DNA of 64,000 nucleotides, from positions 1 through 64,000 of the forward strand of contig NZ_LGDE01000260.1 in assembly GCF_001279725.1 (NCBI RefSeq), in the 5' to 3' direction. A model generated the notes under the pieces. The model saw only the letters and a program-made list of their open reading frames with translations. It had not been told where the DNA came from and ran no database searches. This document shows positions 9,111 through 17,917 of this stretch, piece after piece; the first letter of the stretch is position 1; each line of letters starts with the position of its first letter. Source of the DNA: Streptomyces sp. WM4235 (GTDB taxonomy: Bacteria > Actinomycetota > Actinomycetes > Streptomycetales > Streptomycetaceae). Position numbers and translations under genes: made by a program.

Positions 9111-9988
9111 CGGGATCCCTCCTGGTGGTCGTGGGCCGGTTCGAGGGCGGGTGCTCCGGGAGCGGGTGCTCCGGGGGTGGGGGACAGCTCGCGGCGGATC
9201 TCCTCGGAGAGGCGCAGGGCCATGTGGCGGCGCCACTCCGGCAGGCCGTGGATGTCGTCGAACCACTCGTCGGCGCGGACGGCGGAGTCGATCGCCTCCC
9301 GCAGCTCGCCCGCGGTCGGCGGCAGGGCGAACCAGAACCGGAACGGCCGGGTGGTCGCGGCGGAGACCGTCACCGTCAGCGAACCGTCCCGCGGGTCCGA
9401 CGCCCCGATCACCAGCGCGCCGGAACGCCCGAGCCCGTACAGCGACGCCTGCCGGAAAGCCGTACGGCAGTCCAGCGCCCGGGCCGGGACCCGCACGGAA
9501 CGCAGCAGCTCGCCGTCACGAAGGTCCTTGACGCCCGCACCGAGGACGAAGTCGACGACGGACAGCCGGCGGGTCGCGCCGTCCTGGCCCTGGAGCAGCA
9601 CCTCGCCGTCGAGGGCGGCGGTGAGGGAGATCATCGGGCCGGCGGGGAGACCGTTGCAGAGGTTGCCCCCGACGGTGGCCATGTTCCAGATCTTGAAGCT
9701 GGCGAGGAAGGCCCGGCAGCACCGCTCGATCAGCGGGGCGGCGGCCTTCGGCAGCGAACGGCCGAACCGGGACAGCTCGGTGATGGTGCAGGTCGCCGCG
9801 ATGTCCAGCGAACCGTCCGGCTGCCAGGACAGCGGAGGCCAGCCCATCCGGGAGAGGTCGATCAGCCGGCGCAGGTGCGGCTGCGGCTCGGAGAAGAGAT
9901 ACGTGCCGCCGCCGAGCCAGGCGTCACCCGGCCGCCAGGGCTCCCGGCGGCGCGCGTCGCGCACGTCGAGCACCGTGTTGAGATCCAC
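9107..9988 (-). CDS. Xanthine dehydrogenase FAD-binding subunit
   Basis: A 293-aa protein of the CoxM/XdhB family. The FAD-contacting segments are the N-terminal GGGTYLF (about 26-32) and [16 protein letters not shown] (about 104-120), followed by the CO-dehydrogenase flavoprotein C-terminal domain. It passes electrons from the 2Fe-2S centres to NAD or oxygen. A Pro/Ala-rich tail with two PGAPA repeats ends the protein. It is first in the xdh operon and divergent from the PucR regulator with a 220-bp intergenic region. Its stop overlaps the start of the catalytic subunit gene. Confidence 0.92.
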   Translation of the reverse strand: MDLNTVLDVRDARRREPWRPGDAWLGGGTYLFSEPQPHLRRLIDLSRMGWPPLSWQPDGSLDIAATCTITELSRFGRSLPKAAAPLIERCCRAFLASFKIWNMATVGGNLCNGLPAGPMISLTAALDGEVLLQGQDGATRRLSVVDFVLGAGVKDLRDGELLRSVRVPARALDCRTAFRQASLYGLGRSGALVIGASDPRDGSLTVTVSAATTRPFRFWFALPPTAGELREAIDSAVRADEWFDDIHGLPEWRRHMALRLSEEIRRELSPTPGAPAPGAPALEPAHDHQEGSR

Positions 9989-10160
9989 TTCGCGCCACCG
10001 GCCTCTCCCAGGGGGTTTTCAGTCAGTGAAGCAACGCGGAAGGGGCCGGGACGACTGGTCCCGGCCACGGAAAGCAACCACCCGGAGGCAGCGCGCCCTG
10101 GAGAATCAACCAAGAGGCCGGCCGGGCTCTTGCCCTTGCATTTACGATGGGCATTCTCGT

Positions 10161-10175
10161 ATTCGCCTGGCGAAT
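10161..10175. promoter_or_regulatory. 15-bp inverted repeat between xdh and pucR, candidate operator
   Basis: ATTCGCC-T-GGCGAAT is a perfect 7+7 inverted repeat with a 1-nt spacer. It lies 33 bases before the pucR start and within the divergent promoter region shared with the xdh operon. Its placement fits autoregulation by the PucR-type protein, but no experiment links them. Confidence 0.4.
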
Positions 10176-10208
10176 GTGGGTTGCCGCCCACCGCAAGGAG
10201 TCCCTGCC

Positions 10209-11690
10209 ATGCACGTCCTCGACCTGCTCCAGTCCGACAATCTCGGCCTCACCCTGCTCTGGGGCGAGGAGGCCCTTCTCGGCCAGGAGGTCAGCGGGGT
10301 CACCGCCACCGACCTGGAGGACCCCGGCCGTTTCCTCGGCCCCGGCGAACTCGTCCTGAGCGGACTCGTGTGGTGGGCGGACGGCGACCTCGCCAAGGCG
10401 GACCGTTTCGTCTCCGCCCTCGCCCACGCCGGGGCCACCGCCCTCCTCGCCGGCGAGGAGACCCACGGCAAAGTCCCCGACGAACTGGTCGCCGCCTGCC
10501 GGGCCCACCGCGTCCCCCTCGTCGCCGTCCCCGCCAAGACCAGCTTCCGCGCCGTGACCGAGGCCGTGTACCTGCGCCAATGGGGGGACCTCAGCCGCCG
10601 CCCCACCCGACTCTTCGCCCTCCCCGAGAACGTCCGCAGCGAACTCAGCCACCTCCTCGAAGGCGGCGCCGGCCCCGCCGAACTCCTCGACCGGGCCTGC
10701 GCCCACCTCGGCCGGATCGCCTGCTACCTGCTGACCGCGAGCGGCCGCACCGTCGCCCGTACGCCCTCCGCCCCCGCCATTCCGGCCCGGCGCACGACCG
10801 CCGCCCGCGGCGGCGGCTCGTCCCGGCCCGGCGTCTCGTCCCGGCCCGGCGTCTTCCTGCGCATCGAGTCCGACAGCTCCCCCTACGACGCCTGGCAGCT
10901 CCACGTGCCCGACGCCGACGCGGCCCCGCCCCGCGTCCTCCACGAGATCGCCGAGGTCATCGCCCAGTACCGCGACGGCCAGGCCCGCCGCGTCGCCGCC
11001 GCCCGCGCCACCGCCGAGGAACTGATCCGCGTCCTGTCCGGGGACCCCGACCCGGCCACCCTCGACGACGCGCTGACCGCCGCCGGGCTCCCGCTCGGAG
11101 GCCCGTACCGCGTCCTGACCGCCACCTCGGGCGACGCCCTCGCCGAGGCCCTGCGCCACCTCGACACCGTCCCGTCCGCGGTCGGCGACCACACCGCCGT
11201 CCTGTACGAGGACCCCTCCGCCGGACTCGACGTCCCCGACCTGCTCCGCTCGGTGTGGCCGCTCGTCCGCGCCTGCGCCGAACCGGACGTGGAGCTGCGC
11301 CTCGGCGCCGGCACCCGCGCCTCCACCGCCGAGGCGCTGCGCGCGTCCCTGAACCAGTCCCGCTTCGCCCTCACCGCGGCCGACGACGACGTCCCCGTAC
11401 GCGGAGTCGAGCAACTGGACACCCTCACCGAACTGCTCGCCGGGGTACCGCCCGAGGTCCGCACCGTCTTCGCGGCACGGACCCTGGGAGCACTCGGCGA
11501 CGGCATGCTGCGGGAGACGCTGGAGGTGTTCCTCGCGAACAACTGCTCCTGGGCACGCACGGCGGAGGCCCTCCACCTGCACGTGAACACCGTCCACTAC
11601 CGCATCGAGCGGGTCGAGACCCTGACCGGCCGGGACCTCTCGCGCCTCGACCACAAGCTCGACCTGTACGCGGCGCTGCGCTGCCGCTGA
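10209..11690 (+). CDS. pucR: PucR-family transcriptional regulator
   Basis: A 493-aa protein. Residues about 1-125 are the PucR N-terminal purine-catabolism domain (MHVLDLLQSDNLGLTLLWGE, then VLSGLVWWADG). A GGDEF-like/CdaR middle region follows, and a C-terminal PucR-type helix-turn-helix at about 437-475 (SWARTAEALHLHVNTVHYRIERVE). The ATG has AAGGAG eight bases upstream. Family members sense purine or ureide status and control degradation genes. Its divergent position next to xanthine dehydrogenase supports that role. The symbol is by family and does not imply orthology with Bacillus pucR. Confidence 0.88.
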   Translation: MHVLDLLQSDNLGLTLLWGEEALLGQEVSGVTATDLEDPGRFLGPGELVLSGLVWWADGDLAKADRFVSALAHAGATALLAGEETHGKVPDELVAACRAHRVPLVAVPAKTSFRAVTEAVYLRQWGDLSRRPTRLFALPENVRSELSHLLEGGAGPAELLDRACAHLGRIACYLLTASGRTVARTPSAPAIPARRTTAARGGGSSRPGVSSRPGVFLRIESDSSPYDAWQLHVPDADAAPPRVLHEIAEVIAQYRDGQARRVAAARATAEELIRVLSGDPDPATLDDALTAAGLPLGGPYRVLTATSGDALAEALRHLDTVPSAVGDHTAVLYEDPSAGLDVPDLLRSVWPLVRACAEPDVELRLGAGTRASTAEALRASLNQSRFALTAADDDVPVRGVEQLDTLTELLAGVPPEVRTVFAARTLGALGDGMLRETLEVFLANNCSWARTAEALHLHVNTVHYRIERVETLTGRDLSRLDHKLDLYAALRCR

Positions 11691-11741
11691 CCGGGGGCTG
11701 TGGAGAGGGCCGGTGCGCGGCCCTCGTGCGGCCGGCGGGCC

Positions 11742-12137
11742 TCAGGGCAGGTCGATGTACACCTCGGTGGACTTCACCCGCGCCGTGACGCACACCCCCA
11801 CCGCGATCCCGAGCTGCTCCACCGACTCCCGCGTGACGACCGAGACGACCCGGTGCGGACCCGACTGGATCTCCACCTGGGCCGCCACGTCGTCGACCCG
11901 CACCGCGGTGACGATCCCCGCGAAGGAGTTCCGCACCGAGGTCGCCACGGCCCCCGTGACCGGCGCCGGGCTCGCCGCCCGCTCCTTCGCGAACGCGGCG
12001 AGCGCCACCCCGTCCACCGTCCGCGTCCCATCGGACGCGCGGTGGACGGGCAGCCTTCCGGCGTCCGCCCAACGGCGGACGGTCTCGGGGCTGACACCCA
12101 GCAGGTTCGCGGCCTGACCCATGGAGTACGACGGCAC
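11742..12137 (-). CDS. HTH-TOBE molybdate/tungstate-binding protein
   Basis: A 131-aa protein. Residues about 1-50 are a MerR/excisionase-type helix-turn-helix (SMGQAANLLGVSPETVRRWADAGRLPVHR). Residues about 63-130 are a TOBE/Mop domain (RNSFAGIVTAVRVDDVAAQVEIQSGPHRV...). Such HTH-Mop proteins bind molybdate or tungstate and are thought to store it or regulate its uptake. It lies downstream of and convergent with pucR, close to two molybdoenzyme genes, so a role in molybdenum supply is plausible. The GTG at 12137 is used; an in-frame ATG at 12122 is possible. Confidence 0.88.
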   Translation of the reverse strand: MPSYSMGQAANLLGVSPETVRRWADAGRLPVHRASDGTRTVDGVALAAFAKERAASPAPVTGAVATSVRNSFAGIVTAVRVDDVAAQVEIQSGPHRVVSVVTRESVEQLGIAVGVCVTARVKSTEVYIDLP

Positions 12138-12209
12138 GGCCGCAGCCTAGTCGGGCGGGATCCCGGCGGGGCTTCTCGGCCGGGGCTTCTCGGCCCGGGG
12201 CTTCTCGGC

Positions 12210-12953
12210 CTAGCGGGCGGCGCCCGCGCGGGCCGCCGCGTCGGTCTTGTACGGGGCGAAGCCGGCGTTGTCCTTGCAGCCGAGCTCCTCCCAGGTGCTG
12301 ACCTTGGTCGCCGGGTCGGTGTAGGTCAGGCGGTACTTGCAAGCACCCTTGATGTAGCGGCCCTTGACCCCGCCCGGGAAGTCGATCTCCTTGTTCCAGA
12401 GGTACGGCGAGTTGTAGTTGTTCAGGTGCGCGGTGGCGTTCACGTCGATGCCGCCGGGCGCGTAGATCTCGTAGACCCAACCCGTCTTCTCGGCGCCGTA
12501 GGTCGCGAACTTCTGCGCCACCCACTTCTCGCACGTGGTGCTCAGGTGTGCGCTGTTCTGCCCGCCGCCCTTGACGATGTACTCGGCCAGCGGGGTCAAC
12601 TGGTCGCCGCGCGGCGTGAATCCGGTCTTGAAGATCTCCTCGACGGTCTCCCGCGTGTCACCGCGCCACAGGGTGTTGGTGTCGCTGCGCCACTGCCAGC
12701 GCTCGTTCGCCGCGGCGGCCGCGACGGGGCGGGCGATCCTCGGGTTGGTCGTCGTACGCCACCAGTCCCAGGCGCGGTACTCGACGGTCGGCCCACAGGG
12801 CGAGGTCAGGTCGTCGACGAGCGCCCCGGGCGCGGCGGACGCCGGGAGCGCGACGGGCGCGAGCGGCGTCGCGTGCGCGGCGACGGCCGGGGACGCGGCT
12901 GCGGCGGAGACGAGGGAGACGGCGGCGAGGACCCGGAGAGCGGCCTTCAACAT
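12210..12953 (-). CDS. Secreted ADP-ribosyltransferase-like toxin (pierisin/Scabin/cholera-toxin fold)
   Basis: A 247-aa protein with a Sec signal (residues 1-26, cleavage near AVA-AH). The catalytic signatures are in family order: LWRGD with Arg97 (matching the R of cholera-toxin-like ADP-ribosyltransferases), then AHLSTT with STT at 138-140, a GWVYEIYAPGGIDVNAT strand, and WNKEIDFPGGV with Glu189. The R-STS-xxE order with APGGIDVNAT is characteristic of the pierisin/Scabin group, which modify guanine in nucleic acids or nucleosides. There the motif is QxE; here it is N187-K-E189. Four Cys (53, 141, 205, 226) could form two disulfides. No immunity or delivery gene is adjacent. Function is inferred from motifs only. 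Confidence 0.8.
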   Translation of the reverse strand: MLKAALRVLAAVSLVSAAAASPAVAAHATPLAPVALPASAAPGALVDDLTSPCGPTVEYRAWDWWRTTTNPRIARPVAAAAANERWQWRSDTNTLWRGDTRETVEEIFKTGFTPRGDQLTPLAEYIVKGGGQNSAHLSTTCEKWVAQKFATYGAEKTGWVYEIYAPGGIDVNATAHLNNYNSPYLWNKEIDFPGGVKGRYIKGACKYRLTYTDPATKVSTWEELGCKDNAGFAPYKTDAAARAGAAR

Positions 12954-13152
12954 GGTGGGAAGCCCATCAGTCGATCAACATGACGGGCCCTGTTATAGGC
13001 GCGACGATCCGTCTCTCCCGGGTACGGTCCGGCCGATCCACCCACTCGGGTGGAACAGTCGTACTGGGGAAAGGATCCGCCTCACGCCGGCGACGACACC
13101 GATGGCCGTGCCGCCTCTGCTCCCCGCCCCCTCCCCGCTCTCCCCTCCGCCG

Positions 13153-13419
13153 TCAGATCTCGTCGGCGTGCGCGCCGGTACCGGCGCCCCTGAGCGGCCT
13201 GCTCGTGCTCAACCAGGGCCGCTCCGGCCCGGCCACGGCATCGGTGTCCACCGTGAGGTGCAGACGCGTGCCGCCCTCCGGGGCCGGATAGCTGCGCTGC
13301 TCCGTGGCGCCGAAGAAGTGACGCAGGACCTCGGCGACCGCGCGGGCCGACTCGGGGGAGGCGGCGACGATCCGGACCTCGGCGCGCCCGGTCGTCGGCG
13401 GGCATTCGGTACGGGCCAT
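13153..13419 (-). CDS. Small conserved hypothetical protein
   Basis: An 88-aa protein with a short alpha/beta pattern (AEVRIVAASPESARAVAEVLRHFFG, then a strand TRLHLTVDT). It resembles small actinobacterial proteins of unknown function found next to DUF5994 genes. Its ATG overlaps the TGA of the upstream DUF5994 gene by one base (TGATG), so it is co-translated with it. No catalytic motif or membrane segment is seen. Confidence 0.75.
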   Translation of the reverse strand: MARTECPPTTGRAEVRIVAASPESARAVAEVLRHFFGATEQRSYPAPEGGTRLHLTVDTDAVAGPERPWLSTSRPLRGAGTGAHADEI

Positions 13420-14108
13420 CAGGACGTCCGGCCCGACCCGCCGGCCGCGGCCATGCCGGCGGCCGTACCCAGCGGGATGGCCTCCACGGGCATCACGGGC
13501 AACCCCGGACGCCGCACGCGAGGGCTCGCGTGCGGGTCACCGAGCGGCTCCCCGAAGGGCGACATGCACGCTCCGCCCTCGGTCTCCCAGGTGACCTCCC
13601 AGTCCGCCTCCCGGCGCTGCGCCTCGCGCACACCGCGTCCGATGACGGCCTCGTTGGCCATCAGGGTGCCGGCGCTCAGCATGCTGCCCGGGAGCGCGGC
13701 CGCCGCCAGCAGCCGGGCCGCCGAGGCGGGCGCGGTCTCGGGCGGGATCACCAACAGGTCCCACCGGCCGACGGTGAAGGACAGCAGGATCAACTTGTCG
13801 GGATCCTGCTCCACGAACCGGCCTACGTGAACGATCCGCCCCGCGACGTCCACCCTCGGAGGGACGACCGGCCAGTGCGTCGGATTCACGGTGACGCGGG
13901 TGATCCGCCCCCACAGCTCGTCGAGCGCCGCCATCAGGGGCGGGAGTTCGACGGCCAGGTCACGGGAATGGGGCCACCACGCCCCGTCCAGGGCGGTGAC
14001 CAGCGAGGACCGCGGGGCCAGACGCAGCCGCGCCGCCAGCGCGAGCGCCGGCGCGAGGTCGTGATGCGTGGTCCGTCCGAGGGGCATGCCTGCCAGGGTC
14101 GTGTTCAT
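13419..14108 (-). CDS. DUF5994 family protein, copy A
   Basis: A 229-aa protein of the DUF5994 family. The typical blocks are ALDGAWWPHSRDLAVELPPLM (about 39-59), a central RITRVTVNPTHWP, and DLLVIPPETAPASAARLL. A C-terminal extension from about residue 185 is Gly/Ala/Pro-rich and not part of the domain. The ATG at 14108 follows the family start pattern. It is paired head-to-head with another DUF5994 gene across a 324-bp intergenic region. The family has no established function. Confidence 0.85.
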   Translation of the reverse strand: MNTTLAGMPLGRTTHHDLAPALALAARLRLAPRSSLVTALDGAWWPHSRDLAVELPPLMAALDELWGRITRVTVNPTHWPVVPPRVDVAGRIVHVGRFVEQDPDKLILLSFTVGRWDLLVIPPETAPASAARLLAAAALPGSMLSAGTLMANEAVIGRGVREAQRREADWEVTWETEGGACMSPFGEPLGDPHASPRVRRPGLPVMPVEAIPLGTAAGMAAAGGSGRTS

Positions 14109-14432
14109 GACGCGAACCGTCCCCCGGGCCACCCGTCGGCAGCCCGGCGTCTCGTGATCGCCGGAAACGACACTCGCCTGCGGCCGGTGTACGAAAAGCT
14201 CCCGGTCCTTCGACTGTACTCCCGTACGACGCCCCGGGAACCTCCCACGACCAGGCACTTTCCCCGCCCGCCCGCCTCCTCGCCCACCCGTCCGGCCGCC
14301 CGTCGGGCCCCTGCGGGGAACACGCCCCCGGAGTACCGTTGAACCACGAAGCCAGCGCCCGACCGGCGACGACACCGCCCTGCGGTACGCCCGACGGTCG
14401 AGCACGGCCTCCCCCCGAGACGGGCGAACCAC
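14109..14432. other. Divergent promoter region between two DUF5994 genes
   Basis: This 324-bp stretch has no supported gene and separates the two divergent DUF5994 genes. It presumably holds both promoters. I saw no clear palindrome or strong -35/-10 pair in it. Confidence 0.5.
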
Positions 14433-14972
14433 ATGGCCGACTCCGAGATCCACCACCACTACGAGCTGCTTCTCCCGGACGAGATCCACCACACGGTGAA
14501 GCCCGGCACGGCGCTGCTCCGACTGGAGACCACGCACACCCGTGACGGCGTGCTGGACGGCGCGTGGTGGCCCCGTTCGAGCGACCCCCTGGCCGAGCTG
14601 CCCGAACTGATCTCGGTACTGACCGGCCACCTCGGCCCGATCTCCCGCATCGGCCTGGACGCCTCGACCTGGCAGGACATCCCGACCCGCCTGGTCGTCG
14701 ACGGCCACGTCGTGCACCTCGTCTCCGACCCGGTCGGAGACGACACCGTCCTCATCACCCGCGGCGAGAACGACCACTTCGCTCTCCTGGTCGTCCCCCC
14801 GAACACCCGGCCCGCCGCCGCCCGCACCGCGATGGCCCGAGCGGTCCGCGCCGACAACACCACCCCCGCGACCCAGATCCTCATGGCCGTAACCATCGAA
14901 GCCCCCACCCCTGAGGCCCCCACCCCGGAGGCCCCCACTCCTGAGGACGACACGACGACCCCGGTCGCCTGA
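14433..14972 (+). CDS. DUF5994 family protein, copy B
   Basis: A 179-aa protein of the DUF5994 family, with VLDGAWWPRSSDPLAELPELI (about 40-60), ISRIGLDASTWQDIP, and FALLVVPPNTRPAAARTAM. The C-terminus ends in a perfect triple repeat of the pentapeptide APTPE, also visible as a DNA repeat near 14911-14943. It is a diverged paralogue of the gene on the other strand at 13419-14108. Function is unknown. Confidence 0.85.
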   Translation: MADSEIHHHYELLLPDEIHHTVKPGTALLRLETTHTRDGVLDGAWWPRSSDPLAELPELISVLTGHLGPISRIGLDASTWQDIPTRLVVDGHVVHLVSDPVGDDTVLITRGENDHFALLVVPPNTRPAAARTAMARAVRADNTTPATQILMAVTIEAPTPEAPTPEAPTPEDDTTTPVA

Positions 14973-15189
14973 AACCGGTCCGCAGGCTCACCGCGCCAGC
15001 CGGTGGTTTCCGGGCCGTACCACCGCATCACCCGGTCCTCACCGTCGTCGCGGCCGCGGTCACAGCCGCCGTCGTGGGAGGAGCGCTGGTACCCCGTCAC
15101 GCCCGAGCGCAGCGGCAGGCCTGATCCAGGTCGCAGCCACCTGGTGCGGGTGGGAAACGAGGGCCAGGACAACGAGGGCTGAGGAACGC

Positions 15190-15221
15190 GAAGAGCCCCA
15201 CCGCAAGCGGTGGGGCTCTTC
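15190..15221 (-). terminator. Terminator of tRNA-Ser
   Basis: A 14-bp perfect stem (GAAGAGCCCCACCG...) with a 4-nt CAAG loop lies just downstream of the tRNA-Ser gene on the minus strand. It is a strong intrinsic-type hairpin. Confidence 0.8.
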
Positions 15222-15244
15222 AACGTATTGCCCGGTGAGAGCAA

Positions 15245-15332
15245 TGGCGGAGGATACGAGATTCGAACTCGTGAGGGGTTGCCCCCAACACGCTTTCCAA
15301 GCGTGCGCCCTAGGCCACTAGGCGAATCCTCC
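15245..15332 (-). tRNA. tRNA-Ser(GGA)
   Basis: A class II tRNA with long variable arm. The acceptor stem GGAGGAT pairs with ATCCTCC, the discriminator is G, and an encoded CCA follows. The anticodon loop CTTGGAAAG gives anticodon GGA. The stem-loop pattern is complete. Confidence 0.95.
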
Positions 15333-15463
15333 GGGGCAAACAATACAAGACGTTCAGGGGTGCTCGCGAACGTGATCGTCGGGCGGTGGACCGGGACGGA
15401 TCCGGAACCGACCCGGAACCGACCAGGGTCGATTCCGGGTCGCTTCATCGGCTAGGGTGGGGC

Positions 15464-15553
15464 CAGCCCCTCACGTGGCGCTATCTCACCCAACTCCCCC
15501 AGGGCCGGAAGGCAGCAAGGGTAAGTGGGCTCTGGCGGGTGCGTGGGGGGCGT
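15464..15553 (+). ncRNA. ffs: Signal recognition particle 4.5S RNA
   Basis: The segment carries the conserved SRP domain IV motif GGGCCGGAAGGCAGCAAGGG at 15512-15531. Flanking arms (CCCCTCACG at about 15467-15475 and CGTGGGGGG at about 15542-15550) pair to close the hairpin. This is the small bacterial SRP RNA that binds Ffh for co-translational membrane targeting. It lies between tRNA-Ser and dnaX, a usual place for it. The ends are approximate. Confidence 0.9.
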
Positions 15554-15634
15554 TTTGCGTTCCGGGGCGGCCCGGCGGGGGATCCGCGGGCCGGTGGGCG
15601 GCTCTTGTCGGTGGGCCCGGATAACCTCGTATAC

Positions 15635-17857
15635 GTGTCGTCCCTTGCGCTGTACCGCCGCTACCGCCCCGAGTCGTTCGCCGAGGTCATCGGTCAGGAG
15701 CATGTCACTGCACCGCTGATGCAGGCCCTGCGGAACAACCGGGTCAATCACGCGTACCTGTTCAGCGGTCCACGAGGGTGCGGCAAGACCACCAGCGCGC
15801 GCATCCTGGCCCGCTGCCTGAACTGTGAGCAAGGTCCCACGCCGACCCCCTGCGGGGAGTGCCAGTCCTGCAAGGACCTCGCGCGCAACGGCCCCGGGTC
15901 CATCGACGTCATCGAGATCGACGCCGCATCGCACGGTGGTGTGGACGATGCCCGTGACCTGCGGGAGAAGGCCTTCTTCGGGCCCGCCTCCAGCCGCTAC
16001 AAGATCTACATCATCGACGAGGCCCACATGGTCACCTCGGCGGGCTTCAACGCCCTGCTGAAGGTGGTCGAGGAGCCGCCGGAGCACCTGAAGTTCATCT
16101 TCGCCACGACCGAGCCGGAAAAGGTCATCGGCACCATCCGGTCCCGGACGCACCACTACCCCTTCCGGCTCGTCCCGCCCGGGACCCTGCGGGACTACCT
16201 GGGCGAGGTCTGCGGGCGCGAGGGCGCCACCGTCGAGGACGGCGTGCTGCCGCTCGTCGTACGGGCCGGCGCCGGGTCGGTGCGTGACTCGATGTCGGTG
16301 ATGGACCAGTTGCTCGCCGGCGCCGCCGATCAGGGTGTGACGTACGCCATGGCGACGTCCCTCCTCGGTTACACGGACGGATCGCTGCTCGACTCCGTCG
16401 TCGACGCCTTCGCCGCCGGGGACGGGGCCGCCGCGTTCGAGGCCGTCGACCGCGTGGTGGAGGGCGGCAACGACCCCCGCCGGTTCGTCGCCGACCTGCT
16501 GGAGCGGCTGCGCGACCTGGTGATCCTGGCCGCCGTCCCCGACGCCGGCGAGAAGGGGCTCATCGACGCCCCCGTCGATGTCGTCGAGCGGATGACGGCC
16601 CAGGCCTCCGTCTTCGGCGCCGCCGAGCTGTCGCGCGCCGCCGACCTCGTCAACACCGGGCTCACCGAGATGCGGGGCGCGACCTCGCCCCGGCTCCAGC
16701 TGGAGCTGATCTGCGCCCGCGTGCTGCTGCCCGCCGCCTTCGACGACGAGCGTTCCTTCCAGGCCCGCCTGGACCGCCTGGAGCGCGGCGGGTTCGCGGC
16801 GGCGGCAGCCGCAGCGCCGGCCGCGATGCCCGCCATGGGGTACGTCCCCGGGCCCGAGGCCCACGGCATGGCCCCGGCCGGACCCGCAGGCGGCATGGCC
16901 GCCGCCCGCGCGGCCGTCCGGGCCCCCGAACCGGAGCCCGCGCCCGCGACACCCCCGCCCCCCGTGCCGGCCCCGGCCCCCCCCGCCCCGGCGGAGCCGC
17001 CCGCGACCCCCGCCCCCGCGCAGGCGCCCGCCTCCGCACCCGGTGCCTGGCCCGGCGCCGCCCAGCCGGGCGCCGGCGCCCGGACACCCGCCCCCGCCGC
17101 GGCCCAGCCGGGCGCATGGCCCGGCGCCGCGAGCCCCGCCGCGGCGGCCCAATCCCCCGCCCCGGCCGCCCAGGCTCCCGCCGCCGGCGCCTGGCCCAGC
17201 GCCACCGCACCCGGATCGGGCGCCCCCGCACCCGCGCCGGCCCCGGCCGCCGCCGCCCCGACCGGCCCCGCGCCCGCCATCCCCTCGCCCGGCATGGCCG
17301 CCGGAGCGGGCCAGGTACAGGCCATGTGGCCCGCCGTCCTGGAGGCGGTGAAGAACCGCCGCCGCTTCACCTGGATCCTGCTCAGCCAGAACGCCCAGGT
17401 CACCGGCTTCGACGGAACGACGTTGCAGCTCGGCTTCCCCAATGTCGGAGCCCGCGACAACTTCGCGAGCAGCGGCAGCGAGGACGTCCTCAAGGCCGTT
17501 CTGGCCGAGCAGTTCCAGGTCAACTGGAAGATCGACGCCGTGGTCGGCGGTGGCGCGCCCGTGCCCGCCATGGGTTCGTACTCCGCCCCGGCCGCGCCCG
17601 CGTACAGCCCGCCGCCCCCGCAGCAGCAGGCCCCGGCTCCGCAGCAGCCGTCCCAGCCGGCCTCGTACCAGCAGCCGTCCCAGCAGTCCGCGCCCCCGCC
17701 GCAGCCGCCCGAGCGGCAGGCGCCCCCGCCGGTCTCCCCGGAGGACGACGTCCCCGAGGAGGACGACCCCGACCTCGTCGACAGCGCCCTGACGGGACAC
17801 GACCTGATCGTGCGGGAGCTCGGAGCCACCGTTGTGGAGGAATACACGAACGAGTAG
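15635..17857 (+). CDS. dnaX: DNA polymerase III subunit gamma/tau
   Basis: A 740-aa clamp-loader ATPase. Walker A GPRGCGKT is at 45-52, zinc-binding cysteines at C64, C73, C76 and C79, Walker B IIDEAH at about 127-132, and the sensor SRTHHYPFRL follows. The AAA+ and gamma collar domains end near 390. A long Pro/Ala-rich linker (about 395-560) joins them to the C-terminal tau domain (about 563-640), and a second Pro/Gln-rich stretch is followed by an acidic tail. No slippery frameshift heptamer was seen, so a shorter gamma form is not evident. The GTG at 15635 is the start of the conserved LALYRRYRP. A TAACCT box lies 7 nt upstream and there is no Shine-Dalgarno, so a leaderless mRNA is possible. 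Confidence 0.95.
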   Translation: MSSLALYRRYRPESFAEVIGQEHVTAPLMQALRNNRVNHAYLFSGPRGCGKTTSARILARCLNCEQGPTPTPCGECQSCKDLARNGPGSIDVIEIDAASHGGVDDARDLREKAFFGPASSRYKIYIIDEAHMVTSAGFNALLKVVEEPPEHLKFIFATTEPEKVIGTIRSRTHHYPFRLVPPGTLRDYLGEVCGREGATVEDGVLPLVVRAGAGSVRDSMSVMDQLLAGAADQGVTYAMATSLLGYTDGSLLDSVVDAFAAGDGAAAFEAVDRVVEGGNDPRRFVADLLERLRDLVILAAVPDAGEKGLIDAPVDVVERMTAQASVFGAAELSRAADLVNTGLTEMRGATSPRLQLELICARVLLPAAFDDERSFQARLDRLERGGFAAAAAAAPAAMPAMGYVPGPEAHGMAPAGPAGGMAAARAAVRAPEPEPAPATPPPPVPAPAPPAPAEPPATPAPAQAPASAPGAWPGAAQPGAGARTPAPAAAQPGAWPGAASPAAAAQSPAPAAQAPAAGAWPSATAPGSGAPAPAPAPAAAAPTGPAPAIPSPGMAAGAGQVQAMWPAVLEAVKNRRRFTWILLSQNAQVTGFDGTTLQLGFPNVGARDNFASSGSEDVLKAVLAEQFQVNWKIDAVVGGGAPVPAMGSYSAPAAPAYSPPPPQQQAPAPQQPSQPASYQQPSQQSAPPPQPPERQAPPPVSPEDDVPEEDDPDLVDSALTGHDLIVRELGATVVEEYTNE

Positions 17858-17917
17858 GGCCGTCTCATTGGGTGGCCGCACGAAAGAGAATCCGGAGCGC
17901 GGGCTACGCTTCATGGC

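Noticed and set aside
6333..11690. Plus-strand open frame of 1,785 codons
   Set aside because: Only its end (from 10209) is the pucR gene. The rest is antisense to the xanthine dehydrogenase genes and shows no protein-like pattern.
15635..17857. Programmed frameshift in dnaX giving a short gamma subunit
   Set aside because: No A-rich slippery heptamer with a following hairpin was found; the reading frame is continuous for tau.
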